This document shows positions 44,889 to 54,511 of a stretch of DNA of 64,000 nt, piece after piece. The notes beneath the pieces are model-generated. The model saw nothing but the letters and a program-made list of their open reading frames with translations, was not told the origin of the DNA and made no database searches. The stretch comes from Soonwooa buanensis (GTDB lineage: Bacteria > Bacteroidota > Bacteroidia > Flavobacteriales > Weeksellaceae). Positions within the stretch are counted from its first letter, which is position 1. Every line of letters starts with the position of its first letter. The stretch spans positions 62,001 through 126,000 of the forward strand of contig NZ_FUYZ01000001.1 in the NCBI RefSeq assembly GCF_900167905.1, read 5' to 3'. A program made the position numbers and the translations under genes.

Positions 44889-47800
44889 CTATTCGCTATG
44901 TTTTACCATTATCCAACCTTTCAATTCGTTACCATCGGGTAATTTCATAATGAACCAATAGGTTGTTGACGGCACAGGTCTACCATTGGTGCGGCCATCC
45001 CAGATTAAGGTATCAGTACTAGATTTCTCAAAAACAATTTTATTAAATCTATCAAATATCTGGACAGTAGTTGGTTTTCCTTCGTAAAAATCTAAGTCTG
45101 TAACTTTCCAAACATCGTTAACGCCATCACCATTCGGAGTAATTACATTGCTAATACTTAGGATATAAGCTTCCTTAGGTGTCGATGTACAACCATTTTC
45201 TACACCATTATCTGCATATCTAACGACAAAACTTCTGACGCCTTTTGGTACATTAAAGAAAACATTACTTGCTTGCCAAGATCCCAAACCATCATAACTA
45301 TATTCAATAGGACGATTTGGACTTTTAGAAATGGTGTTAATCATTACTCTATCGCTTTCCACGATGATGCTCGTTATTTGTGGCACATCGAACTGTCTCA
45401 AGACAACTGGTGCTGCTGTGTAAGAACATGCGTTATCCGCCGTTATTGTTACTGTATACTCTCCTGGAATGTTAGTCGTATAAATAGTTTTCCCTGCATA
45501 AGCTCCAGTTTCTACAAAGGCATTTGGTCCTTTTATAGTATAAGAAACAGGTTTCAAGCCTAAGCTAATAATGTTGGAAGGATCAATATTAATATCAACT
45601 TTTTGTGAAATTTCACAAAAGTCAATAAGATTAGTTTCCATTGTAAATTCAGGAACGAGCTTAGGATGTAGACTAATTATGCCTTTTCTAGGACATGCTG
45701 TTCCTGGGAAAATAATTTTTACGTAAACTTCTGTTAAGGCGCCTGCATCGAATTGCGTTTCGTTGGTTATTTGTCCCGAACCGGCGATTAAGTCCGCATC
45801 ACTTCTGTAGAACTTTAGTTCTGTGGCACCAGCAATTCTCGGATCAGATTTTATTTGCGTTAAATCCACCGTTTCGTTAGCACAAAAATCGCCAATGTTG
45901 AAATTTAGAACTGATATATCTCCAAAATCAAAAGTCAACTTCATAATAGCATTACAATCTCCTCCAGCAGATGCTTTGATCCATACAAAATTCTGAGACA
46001 CTGGATCGGGATGAAAATTCTTTTCTTCTTGGCTTGTTAAGTCAGTGCCTCCGGAACTTAATTGAAAACTGTAATCTGCACCAAGTGTATTTTCGTAATC
46101 ATTTAAGAAACTACTTCCTGGTACACTACTATCTATTTTTGCATTAACCCAAGCACGAAGATCAAAGGTGTATTTACCATCCAAATTGTCATCACAAATG
46201 ATTATTGGAGGTTCTGGTTGATTAGTAAATTTGATATCCGCTGGATTAATAACCTTAATCGTGAAGACTTCTATAGATTTGCAACCTGTTTTCGACTCAA
46301 AACGCACCCAAATTTGCTTTCTACTTTCTGTTACAGGAATGGAATAGTTATCTGGATTAGGGATTCTATTTTTATCATTTTTAGCATCAACTTCATCTAC
46401 ATAAAAATAGACATTATCAACTAAGCTTGAATACTCAGGATTAGATGGATCATAAATTCTAGAGATAATGTCATTAAGATTAAAAATTGCACTTTGTCCA
46501 ACAATATTACATCTTAACAAAAAACGATTTGATCTTAGTTTTATCGGCGTATTTGTTATGTTAACATTAATAATAATCTTAGCCATTGCGGTACAAGTTG
46601 ATCCTGTCTGGCTAAATCTTATATAGATGATTTGTTGTCCAGATGAAACAGTCTCAAAATTTTCAAGCTCTGCAGCTGGTATTGGGTTTGTAAAAGAACC
46701 ATTTGCTGGATTGTAATTTCTATAATATTGTTTTATCAAACTTGGATCAGAAGCAAACTCTGTTTCGTATTTTTTTAGATTAACATATATCTTACCATCC
46801 GCGTCATCATCACAAGTAATATTAAGTGTGACCTCATTTTTTAGAAGTTCTATGCCTTTTAGCACAAATTTATACTCAATCAAATCTGATATACAGCTAG
46901 GATTATAGCCTGAGGTTATTCTAACATAGACAGATTTGCTAGGTGTTGTGGCATCCAAGTCCAAAGTTGTTATTTCTGTAGTGCCACCTGGGTCGAGATA
47001 AAACTTAACCTCTGGTTTTGGATTTTGTGATTGCATACCCGCAAGAATCCTATTTATATAATCTGACAATTTAATCGTGATCAATTGATTGTTAGGACTA
47101 CAAACTTGGAAAGGTGCTGCATTGCTCAAGACTTGGAAGTTCTCTACATTATAAACAAACTGCTTGATAACATAGCAATGATTAGCATTAGGTGTCGGAT
47201 CTACTCCAAGACTGTATTTAACAAAATAAGTTTTTATTTTGTCTGTTGACAATAATACCTCATGGGGTAATGACGACTCTAGAATTGGTATTGCCAATGA
47301 GTCAGTAGCATCTTTCAATGTTCTGTAAAAATATCGATAAATCCCTGCTCCAGCTGTTGGTTTCGTAATCTGTACAAAGCTATTAAAATCTGTTCCTGGA
47401 TCTATCGTACGGTCAACTGTTGATTTACAAAGATAGAGGTTGACATCTTCCACATCAAATACTTCTGGATCATCAGGTTTTGCATCTTTATCTGCGTCAT
47501 CAACATTAATAATAATTTTACTAAATTCTACTCTTACTGTAATTTCTGTTGACGAGGAACATTCGTTCTTACATAGAGTAGGATCAACTGTACTAGGCGT
47601 TACACGGACACCAAGAGTATAAGTATAGTCCTTACTTGGCAACGGTGACCCTTCGTCGATATAGTTCATTGCATTTTTGCCATCAGCTGCTAATTCTTTA
47701 GTTGGATGTACTGTGATAATAGCATCAGGATCATTGCTAAAAACAATACCATTCTTTTTAAAATACTTCTGCCAGTCAAAATCTGTTTCTTTCAGCGGTG

Positions 47801-49448
47801 GATTTTTCCCTGGTATAACAATATCGCAAAGGTTAATATTAATAGGATTAGGTACTGGTAAAAGTGGTGCACCAGTTGTTATATTAATCGTAATAGGTCC
47901 ATAAATAATCTCCCCGCACGAAGTCGTCGCATATACATAGATTTTGGAAGCTGCTGTAAGATTAGCTGTTGTCACAAATGGACCACTTGTATTATCAATT
48001 TTATATTTAATGCTTGTAGGTTTGAAGCTTGCGTCAAAAAGTTGACATCTCAATTTACTAAGTGTAATACCAACCAAATTATCACTACATATATCAACAA
48101 CATTGGCAAGCAAGACATTATTAACATCTTCAATTTTAAAAGCAATAACTGTAAAACAAGTAGTAGGATTACTTTTGTTTTCAACCCTTACATAGTAGAT
48201 TTTATTATTTTGCAATGCTAGTGCAGGATCAATAGGGGCAGTGGCTCCTGATTGCGCAAGCGGCCTTGTATCATAAAATTTAAAATTAAAATTAGAGACC
48301 GATCTAGGTCCATAAGGATTACTTGGCGTTGTTGGACTAAGTATTTTACTATAATAATTACTTTGATAATAGACTCCAGTTGAGCCACTACAAATGATAT
48401 CAGTCACATCTGTTGCAATCGGAAAATCACCAGAAAAAAAATAATTAATCTCTTTTTCAGCTTTGATCACATCACCATTGGCTAATGTATATACAGCAAT
48501 CGCTTTATACTGCTCGACATCTAGTTTGGGACATACATTAATCCTTAACTTATTATTATAAGCTGCCGCCATCCTAACGCCATTGTTATACCATTGGATT
48601 TCTCTAGTCATATTCGGACCATTTGGAGAAAAATGCCAGCCTTCATTACTAGCTGACCAAATACCAGTATTTCTTGTAGCTGGCGCAACGCCATCGCCCG
48701 TATTATCGCTAACACCAATTACCGACGACTTTCTTCTAGCCGAGTTATCAGGCAAAGGTTTATCTTTAACATAAACATAGATATCACCAGTCAGCTCTTC
48801 TAATACAATTTGTGAAGTTGTGTATTGATTAGTACCAACAATTCTAGCTCTATAAAAATTAACCACAAGTTTTCTACAAGGATAAGCACCTTCAACTTTT
48901 ATAGAAATTGTACTTTCTCCTTTCACAAATTCTACATCTTGATAGACACCAAAAACTGACAATGTTGGTACCATTGTAGTGGGAATTGTCTGACCACCAA
49001 AATCACTAGAACTGAAATCGCCTTCTGCAATATCACTTCTAAAGCTAATAAATCCGTTACTACTTATAATAAACGAATCATACTTTTTTCCGTAAAATGA
49101 AAACTCAAAACTTTTTGAACTAAAAAAACTCGGGTTATTAAAACTAATCCTTTTAAGATAGTCTTCATCTCTAACCGGCTCAACAGGATATATATCGAGC
49201 TGTGTCCCGTCATTATAATCGCCGTAAGGCGTGTACGGCGTGGAAGATACAGCATAACTATCAGTACTTGCTAAAGTAGGAAAGCTTGCTATTAGGTCTA
49301 TACAATTAGTCCCACTCAGATAGCCACAATCTACCTTCACATTGCCTTCACCATTTTTCTGATCTACAAGACTTGGGCAGACTTGGGCATACATGAGGCA
49401 TTGTATACCAAAAATGGTATAAATTAAAAAGCTGTAAAAATTTCTCAC
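44889..49448 (-). CDS. Very large secreted protein with T9SS type B (gliding-motility type) sorting domain
   Basis: A 1519-residue surface protein with a signal peptide (IYTIFGIQCLMYAQ). Residues 100-260 include a motif like those at the beginning of flavobacterial adhesin-like proteins (FEFSFYGKKYDSFIISSNGF). Residues 270-1420 are many beta-sandwich repeats, Thr/Asn-rich, with paired cysteines in several units. The end has ISNVITPNGDGVNDVWKV and TTVQIFDRFNKIVFEK, which mark the T9SS type B (CHU_C) sorting domain. Proteins of this type are adhesin or gliding-motility-related. It is transcribed towards the tRNA and shares its terminator. Confidence 0.92.
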   Translation of the reverse strand: MRNFYSFLIYTIFGIQCLMYAQVCPSLVDQKNGEGNVKVDCGYLSGTNCIDLIASFPTLASTDSYAVSSTPYTPYGDYNDGTQLDIYPVEPVRDEDYLKRISFNNPSFFSSKSFEFSFYGKKYDSFIISSNGFISFRSDIAEGDFSSSDFGGQTIPTTMVPTLSVFGVYQDVEFVKGESTISIKVEGAYPCRKLVVNFYRARIVGTNQYTTSQIVLEELTGDIYVYVKDKPLPDNSARRKSSVIGVSDNTGDGVAPATRNTGIWSASNEGWHFSPNGPNMTREIQWYNNGVRMAAAYNNKLRINVCPKLDVEQYKAIAVYTLANGDVIKAEKEINYFFSGDFPIATDVTDIICSGSTGVYYQSNYYSKILSPTTPSNPYGPRSVSNFNFKFYDTRPLAQSGATAPIDPALALQNNKIYYVRVENKSNPTTCFTVIAFKIEDVNNVLLANVVDICSDNLVGITLSKLRCQLFDASFKPTSIKYKIDNTSGPFVTTANLTAASKIYVYATTSCGEIIYGPITINITTGAPLLPVPNPININLCDIVIPGKNPPLKETDFDWQKYFKKNGIVFSNDPDAIITVHPTKELAADGKNAMNYIDEGSPLPSKDYTYTLGVRVTPSTVDPTLCKNECSSSTEITVRVEFSKIIINVDDADKDAKPDDPEVFDVEDVNLYLCKSTVDRTIDPGTDFNSFVQITKPTAGAGIYRYFYRTLKDATDSLAIPILESSLPHEVLLSTDKIKTYFVKYSLGVDPTPNANHCYVIKQFVYNVENFQVLSNAAPFQVCSPNNQLITIKLSDYINRILAGMQSQNPKPEVKFYLDPGGTTEITTLDLDATTPSKSVYVRITSGYNPSCISDLIEYKFVLKGIELLKNEVTLNITCDDDADGKIYVNLKKYETEFASDPSLIKQYYRNYNPANGSFTNPIPAAELENFETVSSGQQIIYIRFSQTGSTCTAMAKIIINVNITNTPIKLRSNRFLLRCNIVGQSAIFNLNDIISRIYDPSNPEYSSLVDNVYFYVDEVDAKNDKNRIPNPDNYSIPVTESRKQIWVRFESKTGCKSIEVFTIKVINPADIKFTNQPEPPIIICDDNLDGKYTFDLRAWVNAKIDSSVPGSSFLNDYENTLGADYSFQLSSGGTDLTSQEEKNFHPDPVSQNFVWIKASAGGDCNAIMKLTFDFGDISVLNFNIGDFCANETVDLTQIKSDPRIAGATELKFYRSDADLIAGSGQITNETQFDAGALTEVYVKIIFPGTACPRKGIISLHPKLVPEFTMETNLIDFCEISQKVDINIDPSNIISLGLKPVSYTIKGPNAFVETGAYAGKTIYTTNIPGEYTVTITADNACSYTAAPVVLRQFDVPQITSIIVESDRVMINTISKSPNRPIEYSYDGLGSWQASNVFFNVPKGVRSFVVRYADNGVENGCTSTPKEAYILSISNVITPNGDGVNDVWKVTDLDFYEGKPTTVQIFDRFNKIVFEKSSTDTLIWDGRTNGRPVPSTTYWFIMKLPDGNELKGWIMVKHSE

Positions 49449-49549
49449 CTTGTTGTATTTTTAACAAATTTAAGAAATATTAATAAATCAATTCTCGCTT
49501 TTAGTATTAATATAAACAGTCACTTTTTTTTCAAAAAATGATTATACAG

Positions 49550-49876
49550 TTATTTGTTTAATTTTCTTGGCATTAGACTTACGACAATCAAGATTACAAT
49601 TTGCATAACAATCACAAACATAGCGAAAACTTGCTTTTCAAAAGTGTGTGCTGCAACTTCTCTTCTTAAAGCTCTGCCAGCATCTATTTGGTTTATTAAA
49701 ACAGTTTTTTCACACTTATCAATATCTGTTCGTTCATTAATTTCCCATTTTTGTTGTGCGGCATACTGATCATTTTTATTCGATGGAATGTCCAAAGATC
49801 CCATTTGGTTAACTACAAACCAACCTGAGATAATAATTGTTATCAAACAAAAAATAATAGCAATCCATTTTTTCAT
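49550..49876 (-). CDS. Hypothetical small membrane protein
   Basis: A 108-residue protein with two hydrophobic segments: residues 4-22 (IAIIFCLITIIISGWFV) and 81-101 (QVFAMFVIVMQIVILIVVSL). The loop between them is periplasmic, contains one Cys and is rich in charged residues (WEINERTDIDKCEKT). I recognise no family. It is divergent from the esterase gene at 49941, with 64 bp between them. Confidence 0.65.
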   Translation of the reverse strand: MKKWIAIIFCLITIIISGWFVVNQMGSLDIPSNKNDQYAAQQKWEINERTDIDKCEKTVLINQIDAGRALRREVAAHTFEKQVFAMFVIVMQIVILIVVSLMPRKLNK

Positions 49877-49940
49877 AACAGAAATTTTTAATTATATTAT
49901 GAATTTGACTAAATTTACAAATCTTTTTATAAAAATTCTC

Positions 49941-50744
49941 ATGAAAATTAATTTTTCCATATTATCGCTTTTGTTTTGTTTTTTTATCAGTTTTAATAAC
50001 ATTAAAGCACAAACTGGTGATGCAATACCTCAACATGATAGCTTGCGAATCAATTCAAAAATCCTTAACGAAAGTCGTCGCATCAACGTTTGGATTCCTG
50101 AAGAGTATCGCAATTCAACTAAAGCACTTCCTGTACTTTATATGCCCGATGGTGGTCTTAAAGAAGATTTTCCACATATCGCAAATACACTATCTAAACT
50201 TATTTCTGATAAAAAAGTTCCTGCATATATATTAGTTGGGATAGAAAACACGCAACGTCGACGAGATTTGACACCTCCTACGCAAGTGAAATCGGATATG
50301 AAAATCGCATCTATTGTTGGTGGTGCCGAAAATTTTCAGAAATTTATTAATGATGAATTATTTTCTGTTATCAATAAAAAATATCCAACGACAAGCTACA
50401 AAGCCATTATTGGAGAATCTGCTGCCGGACTTTTTATTGTTGAAACTTTAATGAAAAAGCCTGACATGTTTGATGCTTATATTGCCATTGATCCGTCGAT
50501 ATGGTGGAATAACCAATCTTTAACCAAGAATACTCCTGAATTTTTAAAAAATATAAAAACCTCTAAAAAGCTTTGGATGGCTAGTTCTTCGGATACTTTG
50601 AAAGAAGTTAATAAACTCGATAAACAAATAAAATCTGCCAATCAAACACTGCTAAAATATTTCTATAATGAGCAACCGAAAGAACAACATAATACAATCT
50701 ATCGTGCTGTTAAAGAAGATGCTATGATCTGGGCATTGAATTAA
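49941..50744 (+). CDS. Secreted alpha/beta hydrolase, esterase D/enterobactin-esterase-like
   Basis: I start it at 49941 (267 residues), since KINFSILSLLFCFFISFNN followed by IKAQ is a proper signal peptide; 49899 is a possible alternative. The fold is an alpha/beta hydrolase of the esterase D type (PF00756): ALPVLYMPDGGLKED, VGIENTQRRRDLTPP, and the nucleophile Ser160 in IIGESAAGLFIVETL. Later DAYIAIDPSIWWNNQ carries the conserved Asp region. Probably hydrolyses esters or siderophore-type substrates in the periplasm. Confidence 0.88.
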   Translation: MKINFSILSLLFCFFISFNNIKAQTGDAIPQHDSLRINSKILNESRRINVWIPEEYRNSTKALPVLYMPDGGLKEDFPHIANTLSKLISDKKVPAYILVGIENTQRRRDLTPPTQVKSDMKIASIVGGAENFQKFINDELFSVINKKYPTTSYKAIIGESAAGLFIVETLMKKPDMFDAYIAIDPSIWWNNQSLTKNTPEFLKNIKTSKKLWMASSSDTLKEVNKLDKQIKSANQTLLKYFYNEQPKEQHNTIYRAVKEDAMIWALN

Positions 50745-50768
50745 AGAATTATATTTTAGAAACAAAAA

Positions 50769-50799
50769 AAAACTTCCCAATCCGAGGAAGTTTTTTTAT
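50769..50799 (+). terminator. Terminator of the esterase gene
   Basis: AACTTCC-CAATCC-GAGGAAGTT followed by TTTTTATTT. Confidence 0.85.
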
Positions 50800-50810
50800 T
50801 TAAAAATTAA

Positions 50811-50848
50811 TCAAAAAAAATCGAGACCCATAAAGGACCTCGATTTCT
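50811..50848 (-). terminator. Terminator of the DUF2007 gene
   Basis: ATCGAGGTCC-TTTAT-GGGTCTCGAT hairpin on the minus strand with an eight-T tail, after the stop of the gene at 50876. Confidence 0.78.
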
Positions 50849-50875
50849 GTAAAACGTAAAATTTAAAATATGAAA

Positions 50876-51103
50876 TTATTTTTGGTTCTCTTGTAAATAA
50901 GCATCAATTATTTCGAAAGCTTTGGGTTCTTCTCTCAGATCCACTTTCAACATCATATTGGTTGCAGTTGGTGTACTCATAAAAGACAAATAACTGTTAT
51001 CAACCTCACTCTCTATACCAGCAGCTTCTAGTTTGGATTTTATTAGCTGTATCTCCTGCTGATTACTACTTTCGAATACCGACACTTTTGTTATAACATT
51101 CAT
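50876..51103 (-). CDS. DUF2007 domain protein
   Basis: A 75-residue protein, all DUF2007 (about residues 5-68; IQLIKSKLEAAGIESEVDN). Small beta-alpha-beta unit, related to the PII-like signalling proteins in annotation. No signal peptide. Ends just before a terminator. Function unproven. Confidence 0.85.
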   Translation of the reverse strand: MNVITKVSVFESSNQQEIQLIKSKLEAAGIESEVDNSYLSFMSTPTATNMMLKVDLREEPKAFEIIDAYLQENQK

Positions 51104-51186
51104 AAAATGTAATTTTTATTCAACTTCATTTAATTTTCTGTTCTTAAAATTACAAAATTAGAGACAAAACAACAAATATTTTACAA

Positions 51187-52503
51187 TTATTTTTTTGTTA
51201 AAATTTTCTCAATTTTATCTAAAACAATTTGTAACTCCTCTACTTTAACGTTAAGATGCGGTCTAAAGCGCAAAGATTGATCGCCACAAGTTAAGATAAT
51301 TACACCTTCATCATAAAGTTTTGACTGTAACCAACTTCTCGTTTCACCATCTTTAAGATCGAATGCACACATTAATCCTTTACCTCTTGCTGCAAAAACG
51401 TCTTCTGGGAATTTTTGTTCCAAAGCTTTAAGGCCATTTAATAAATAATCTCCAGCTTTCTTAGAATACTCGATCAAATTTTCTTGCTCAATAACTTCCA
51501 AAACCAATTGGAAACGTAGCATATCAATAAAGTTACCGCCAAAAGTTGAATTAATACGGGAGCTTTCTGTAAAAACATTGTGCTCTACCATATTCATTTT
51601 GTCCTTATTAGCAAGGATTCCGCAAACTTGCGTTTTCTTCCCGAACGTGATAATATCTGGATTGATGCTAGATTGTTGGAAAGCCCACATTGTCCCCGTC
51701 ATTCCGATACCAGTTTGCACTTCATCAAAAATTAAAAGAATGTCATTATCATCACAGATTCTTCTTAATTCAATAAAGAACTCATCACGGAAATGGTTGT
51801 CGCCGCCTTCCGCTTGGATTGGTTCAATAATGATACAAGCCACTTTATCAGGATTTGTTAAAATCGCTTCTTCAATATTTAACAATGCTAAACTTTCGTT
51901 TCTCATTGTCTCCTCCATGCCTTCGTCAGTTATCGGATAATTGATTTTCGGATTGATTATTCTTGGCCACTCAAACTTCGGGAAATATTGATATTTACGT
52001 GGATCCGACGTATTTGTCAAACATAACGTATAACCACTTCTACCGTGAAAAGCTTGTTTGAAATGGATTGCAATACTTCCTTCTGTCTTAATATCTTTTT
52101 GCCAGTTACGTCTCGTTTTCCAGTCAAAAGCCGCTTTAAGGGCATTTTCAACAGCCAAAGCGCCACCTTCGATGAAGAAACAATATTCTAACTCTTTCGG
52201 AATGGCAACACGCTCAAAAACCTCCATAAAGTCAGCATATTCTTGCAAATACACGTCACTAAGTGTTGGTTTGTAAACAGCCATTTTTCCCAACCATTCT
52301 GCTCTTTGCAAAACATAAGGATGGTTGTATCCGATAGACGCCGAAGCAAACATCGAAAACATATCGAGATACTCTTTTCCTGTCAAACGGTCAACAATCC
52401 AAGAGCCATGAGATTTTTCGTAATCCATTACAAAATCGAAGCCGTCAGCCAAAATATGCCTTCCCAAAACTTCTTTCACTTCGTTAGCTGTAATTGTACT
52501 CAT
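51187..52503 (-). CDS. lat: L-lysine 6-transaminase
   Basis: Moves the epsilon-amino group of lysine to 2-oxoglutarate, giving 2-aminoadipate 6-semialdehyde. The 438-residue class III PLP aminotransferase starts TITANEVKEVLGRHILADGF. LLIFDEVQTGIGMTGTMW carries the PLP-aspartate, and FGKKTQVCG holds the Schiff-base lysine (Lys289 or Lys290). The dehydrogenase for its product is next to it (53 bp upstream), which makes the substrate assignment more secure. Same-strand pair, likely one operon. Confidence 0.94.
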   Translation of the reverse strand: MSTITANEVKEVLGRHILADGFDFVMDYEKSHGSWIVDRLTGKEYLDMFSMFASASIGYNHPYVLQRAEWLGKMAVYKPTLSDVYLQEYADFMEVFERVAIPKELEYCFFIEGGALAVENALKAAFDWKTRRNWQKDIKTEGSIAIHFKQAFHGRSGYTLCLTNTSDPRKYQYFPKFEWPRIINPKINYPITDEGMEETMRNESLALLNIEEAILTNPDKVACIIIEPIQAEGGDNHFRDEFFIELRRICDDNDILLIFDEVQTGIGMTGTMWAFQQSSINPDIITFGKKTQVCGILANKDKMNMVEHNVFTESSRINSTFGGNFIDMLRFQLVLEVIEQENLIEYSKKAGDYLLNGLKALEQKFPEDVFAARGKGLMCAFDLKDGETRSWLQSKLYDEGVIILTCGDQSLRFRPHLNVKVEELQIVLDKIEKILTKK

Positions 52504-52556
52504 ATTAATTTTTGTATTTTGATTTGGTAATATTTTTAAGTTTAGGTGTGGTGTTT

Positions 52557-54104
52557 TTACAAGTCGAATTTAATGCCTTGCGCTAATGGAAGACCTGTAG
52601 AATAGTTGATGGTATTCGTTTGGCGTCTCATATAATACTTCCAAGCGTCAGAACCACTTTCGCGTCCGCCACCAGTTTCTTTTTCGCCACCGAAAGCACC
52701 ACCGATTTCTGCTCCAGAAGTTCCGATATTAACGTTTGCAATACCACAGTCAGATCCCGCTTGTGACAAGAATAATTCGGACTCACGAAGACTTTGCGTC
52801 ATAATCGCAGAACTCAATCCTTGCGGAACATCATTTTGAAGTGCAATCGCTTCTTCTAAAGTTTTGTATTTAATTAAATAAAGAATCGGCGCAAAAGTCT
52901 CATGCTGAACGATTTTATAAGAATTTTGAACCTCAGCAATACAAGGTTTCACATAACAACCACTTTCATAGTCCGCTCCTTCTAATACGCCACCTTCAAC
53001 AACAAAGTTGCCGCCTTCAGCTTTACATTTTTCAATCGATTCTAAATATTGATTAACCGCATGCTTGTCAATAAGTGGTCCAACGTGATTATGTTGATCC
53101 AATGGATTTCCGATTTTTAATTGTCCATAAGCTTTTACCAATCTGTCTTTAACCGCATCATAAACATCTTCGTGAATAATCAAACGACGTGTCGATGTAC
53201 AACGTTGTCCAGCGGTACCAACAGCACCAAATACAGCACCAATAATGCTCATATCCAAATCAGCTTTATCCGAAATGATAATTGCGTTATTTCCCCCTAG
53301 TTCTAAAATGCTTTTTCCGAAACGCGCCGCAACATTTTTGTTAACTTCACGACCAACTCTCGTCGAACCTGTGAAAGAAATAAGCGCCACTTTTTTATCA
53401 TTTACCATTTTGTCCCCGATAACGTGATCCGCAACTAAAAGGTTAGAAATACCTTCTGGTAAATTATTTTCTTTGATAACTTCTGCAATAATATTTTGAC
53501 AAGCAATTGCACACAAAGGTGTCTTCTCAGACGGTTTCCAAATACAAACATTACCAGCAATCCATGCTAGTGTTACATTCCAGCTCCAAACGGCTACTGG
53601 AAAATTAAAAGCTGAGATAACACCAACAATTCCTAATGGATGATATTGCTCGTACATACGATGACCAGGTCTTTCTGAGTGCATCGTAAAACCATGAAGT
53701 TGTCTCGAAAGTCCTACTGCAAAGTCGCAGATGTCAATCATCTCTTGTACTTCGCCCAAACCTTCTTGTAAAGATTTACCCATTTCGTAAGAAACAAGTT
53801 TTCCTAAATCGTCTTTGTAATGTCTTAGTTTTTCTCCAAATTGACGAACAATCTCGCCTCTTTTAGGAGCAGGAATCATTCTAAATTCTAAAAATGCCTT
53901 CTCTGCTTTTTCGATAACTTTATTATAATCTGCTTCAGAACTTGTTGTGATACTCGCAATCTCTTGACCATCTGTCGGCGATTGACTTTTAATAACTTCT
54001 CCTGTTGCAAAAAAATCAACACCTGTAGAACTTCCTAAGTTAGTAGCATTGATTCCTAAATTTTCCAATGATTTCTGAATTGAAAATTGGTCTCTTGTAT
54101 TCAT
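52557..54104 (-). CDS. amaB: L-aminoadipate-semialdehyde dehydrogenase (ALDH7 type)
   Basis: Oxidises aminoadipate semialdehyde to L-2-aminoadipate with NAD(P). I start it at 54104 (515 residues), where NTRDQFSIQKSLENLGINA begins as in other ALDH7 proteins; 19 upstream residues in the longer frame look spurious. Catalytic Cys302 (AGQRCTSTRR) and Glu268 (LELGGNNA) have exactly the classic ALDH numbering; the nucleotide-binding FTGSTRVGREV is present. Next to lat, its probable supplier of substrate. Gene name by analogy. Confidence 0.92.
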   Translation of the reverse strand: MNTRDQFSIQKSLENLGINATNLGSSTGVDFFATGEVIKSQSPTDGQEIASITTSSEADYNKVIEKAEKAFLEFRMIPAPKRGEIVRQFGEKLRHYKDDLGKLVSYEMGKSLQEGLGEVQEMIDICDFAVGLSRQLHGFTMHSERPGHRMYEQYHPLGIVGVISAFNFPVAVWSWNVTLAWIAGNVCIWKPSEKTPLCAIACQNIIAEVIKENNLPEGISNLLVADHVIGDKMVNDKKVALISFTGSTRVGREVNKNVAARFGKSILELGGNNAIIISDKADLDMSIIGAVFGAVGTAGQRCTSTRRLIIHEDVYDAVKDRLVKAYGQLKIGNPLDQHNHVGPLIDKHAVNQYLESIEKCKAEGGNFVVEGGVLEGADYESGCYVKPCIAEVQNSYKIVQHETFAPILYLIKYKTLEEAIALQNDVPQGLSSAIMTQSLRESELFLSQAGSDCGIANVNIGTSGAEIGGAFGGEKETGGGRESGSDAWKYYMRRQTNTINYSTGLPLAQGIKFDL

Positions 54105-54279
54105 TATATATTTTGATTTGTCTGATGCTAAAGATAGACAATAATTTTCAAATCCTAACAAATATCATGTTTGGAAAGACTGAAATTAAATTTAAAAATG
54201 TTCAAAAACTCAATAATGATGGGATTAAACCTAAACTAACAAGCGTTTGTTAAATTATTTATAATAAATCTAAATAATA

Positions 54280-54310
54280 TTGTTTAAATGAAAATCATCT
54301 TATAAATTTG
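54280..54310 (+). promoter_or_regulatory. Promoter of the miniprotein gene at 54325
   Basis: TTG at 54280-54282 and TAAATTTG at 54303-54310, spacer 20 bp, nearly the TTG-N19-TAnnTTTG consensus; the ATG follows 14 bp later. Confidence 0.7.
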
Positions 54311-54324
54311 CAGAAATTAATGTG

Positions 54325-54477
54325 ATGGAAAACGAGAACAAAAATTCTAAACTAAAACTTTGGTTCAAAAGAGTTGGTATTGGTGGTTTGATATTTTTTA
54401 CAGCGAAAGGTCTCGTTTGGCTAGCCGTTTTCTATTATGGCGCCGATGCTGTTTTTGGAAGTTGTGCCCAAAAATAA
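54325..54477 (+). CDS. Small one-helix membrane protein (50 residues)
   Basis: A short reading frame with a good promoter in front and a terminator at its end. The 50-residue product has a charged start (ENENKNSKLKLWFKR) and one hydrophobic segment (VGIGGLIFFTAKGLVWLAVF, residues 17-36), ending with a single Cys (FGSCAQK). I recall similar short proteins in related genomes but cannot give a name or function. Confidence 0.7.
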   Translation: MENENKNSKLKLWFKRVGIGGLIFFTAKGLVWLAVFYYGADAVFGSCAQK

Positions 54478-54511
54478 AAAATTCGTTACCTGATTAGTAA
54501 CGAATTTCTTT
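54478..54511. terminator. Bidirectional terminator overlapping the DoxX stop codon
   Basis: AATTCGTTAC-CTGATTA-GTAACGAATT with T- and A-runs. The TAA stop of the DoxX gene (54494-54496) lies at the edge of the right arm. Confidence 0.82.

Noticed and set aside
49788-49940. Longer start of the esterase at 49788
   Set aside because: The added residues overlap the divergent small membrane-protein gene and do not look like a signal peptide; the start at 49941 does.
54105-54161. Longer start of the aminoadipate-semialdehyde dehydrogenase
   Set aside because: The added 19 residues are not like any ALDH7 N-terminus; the ATG at 54104 fits the classic residue numbering.
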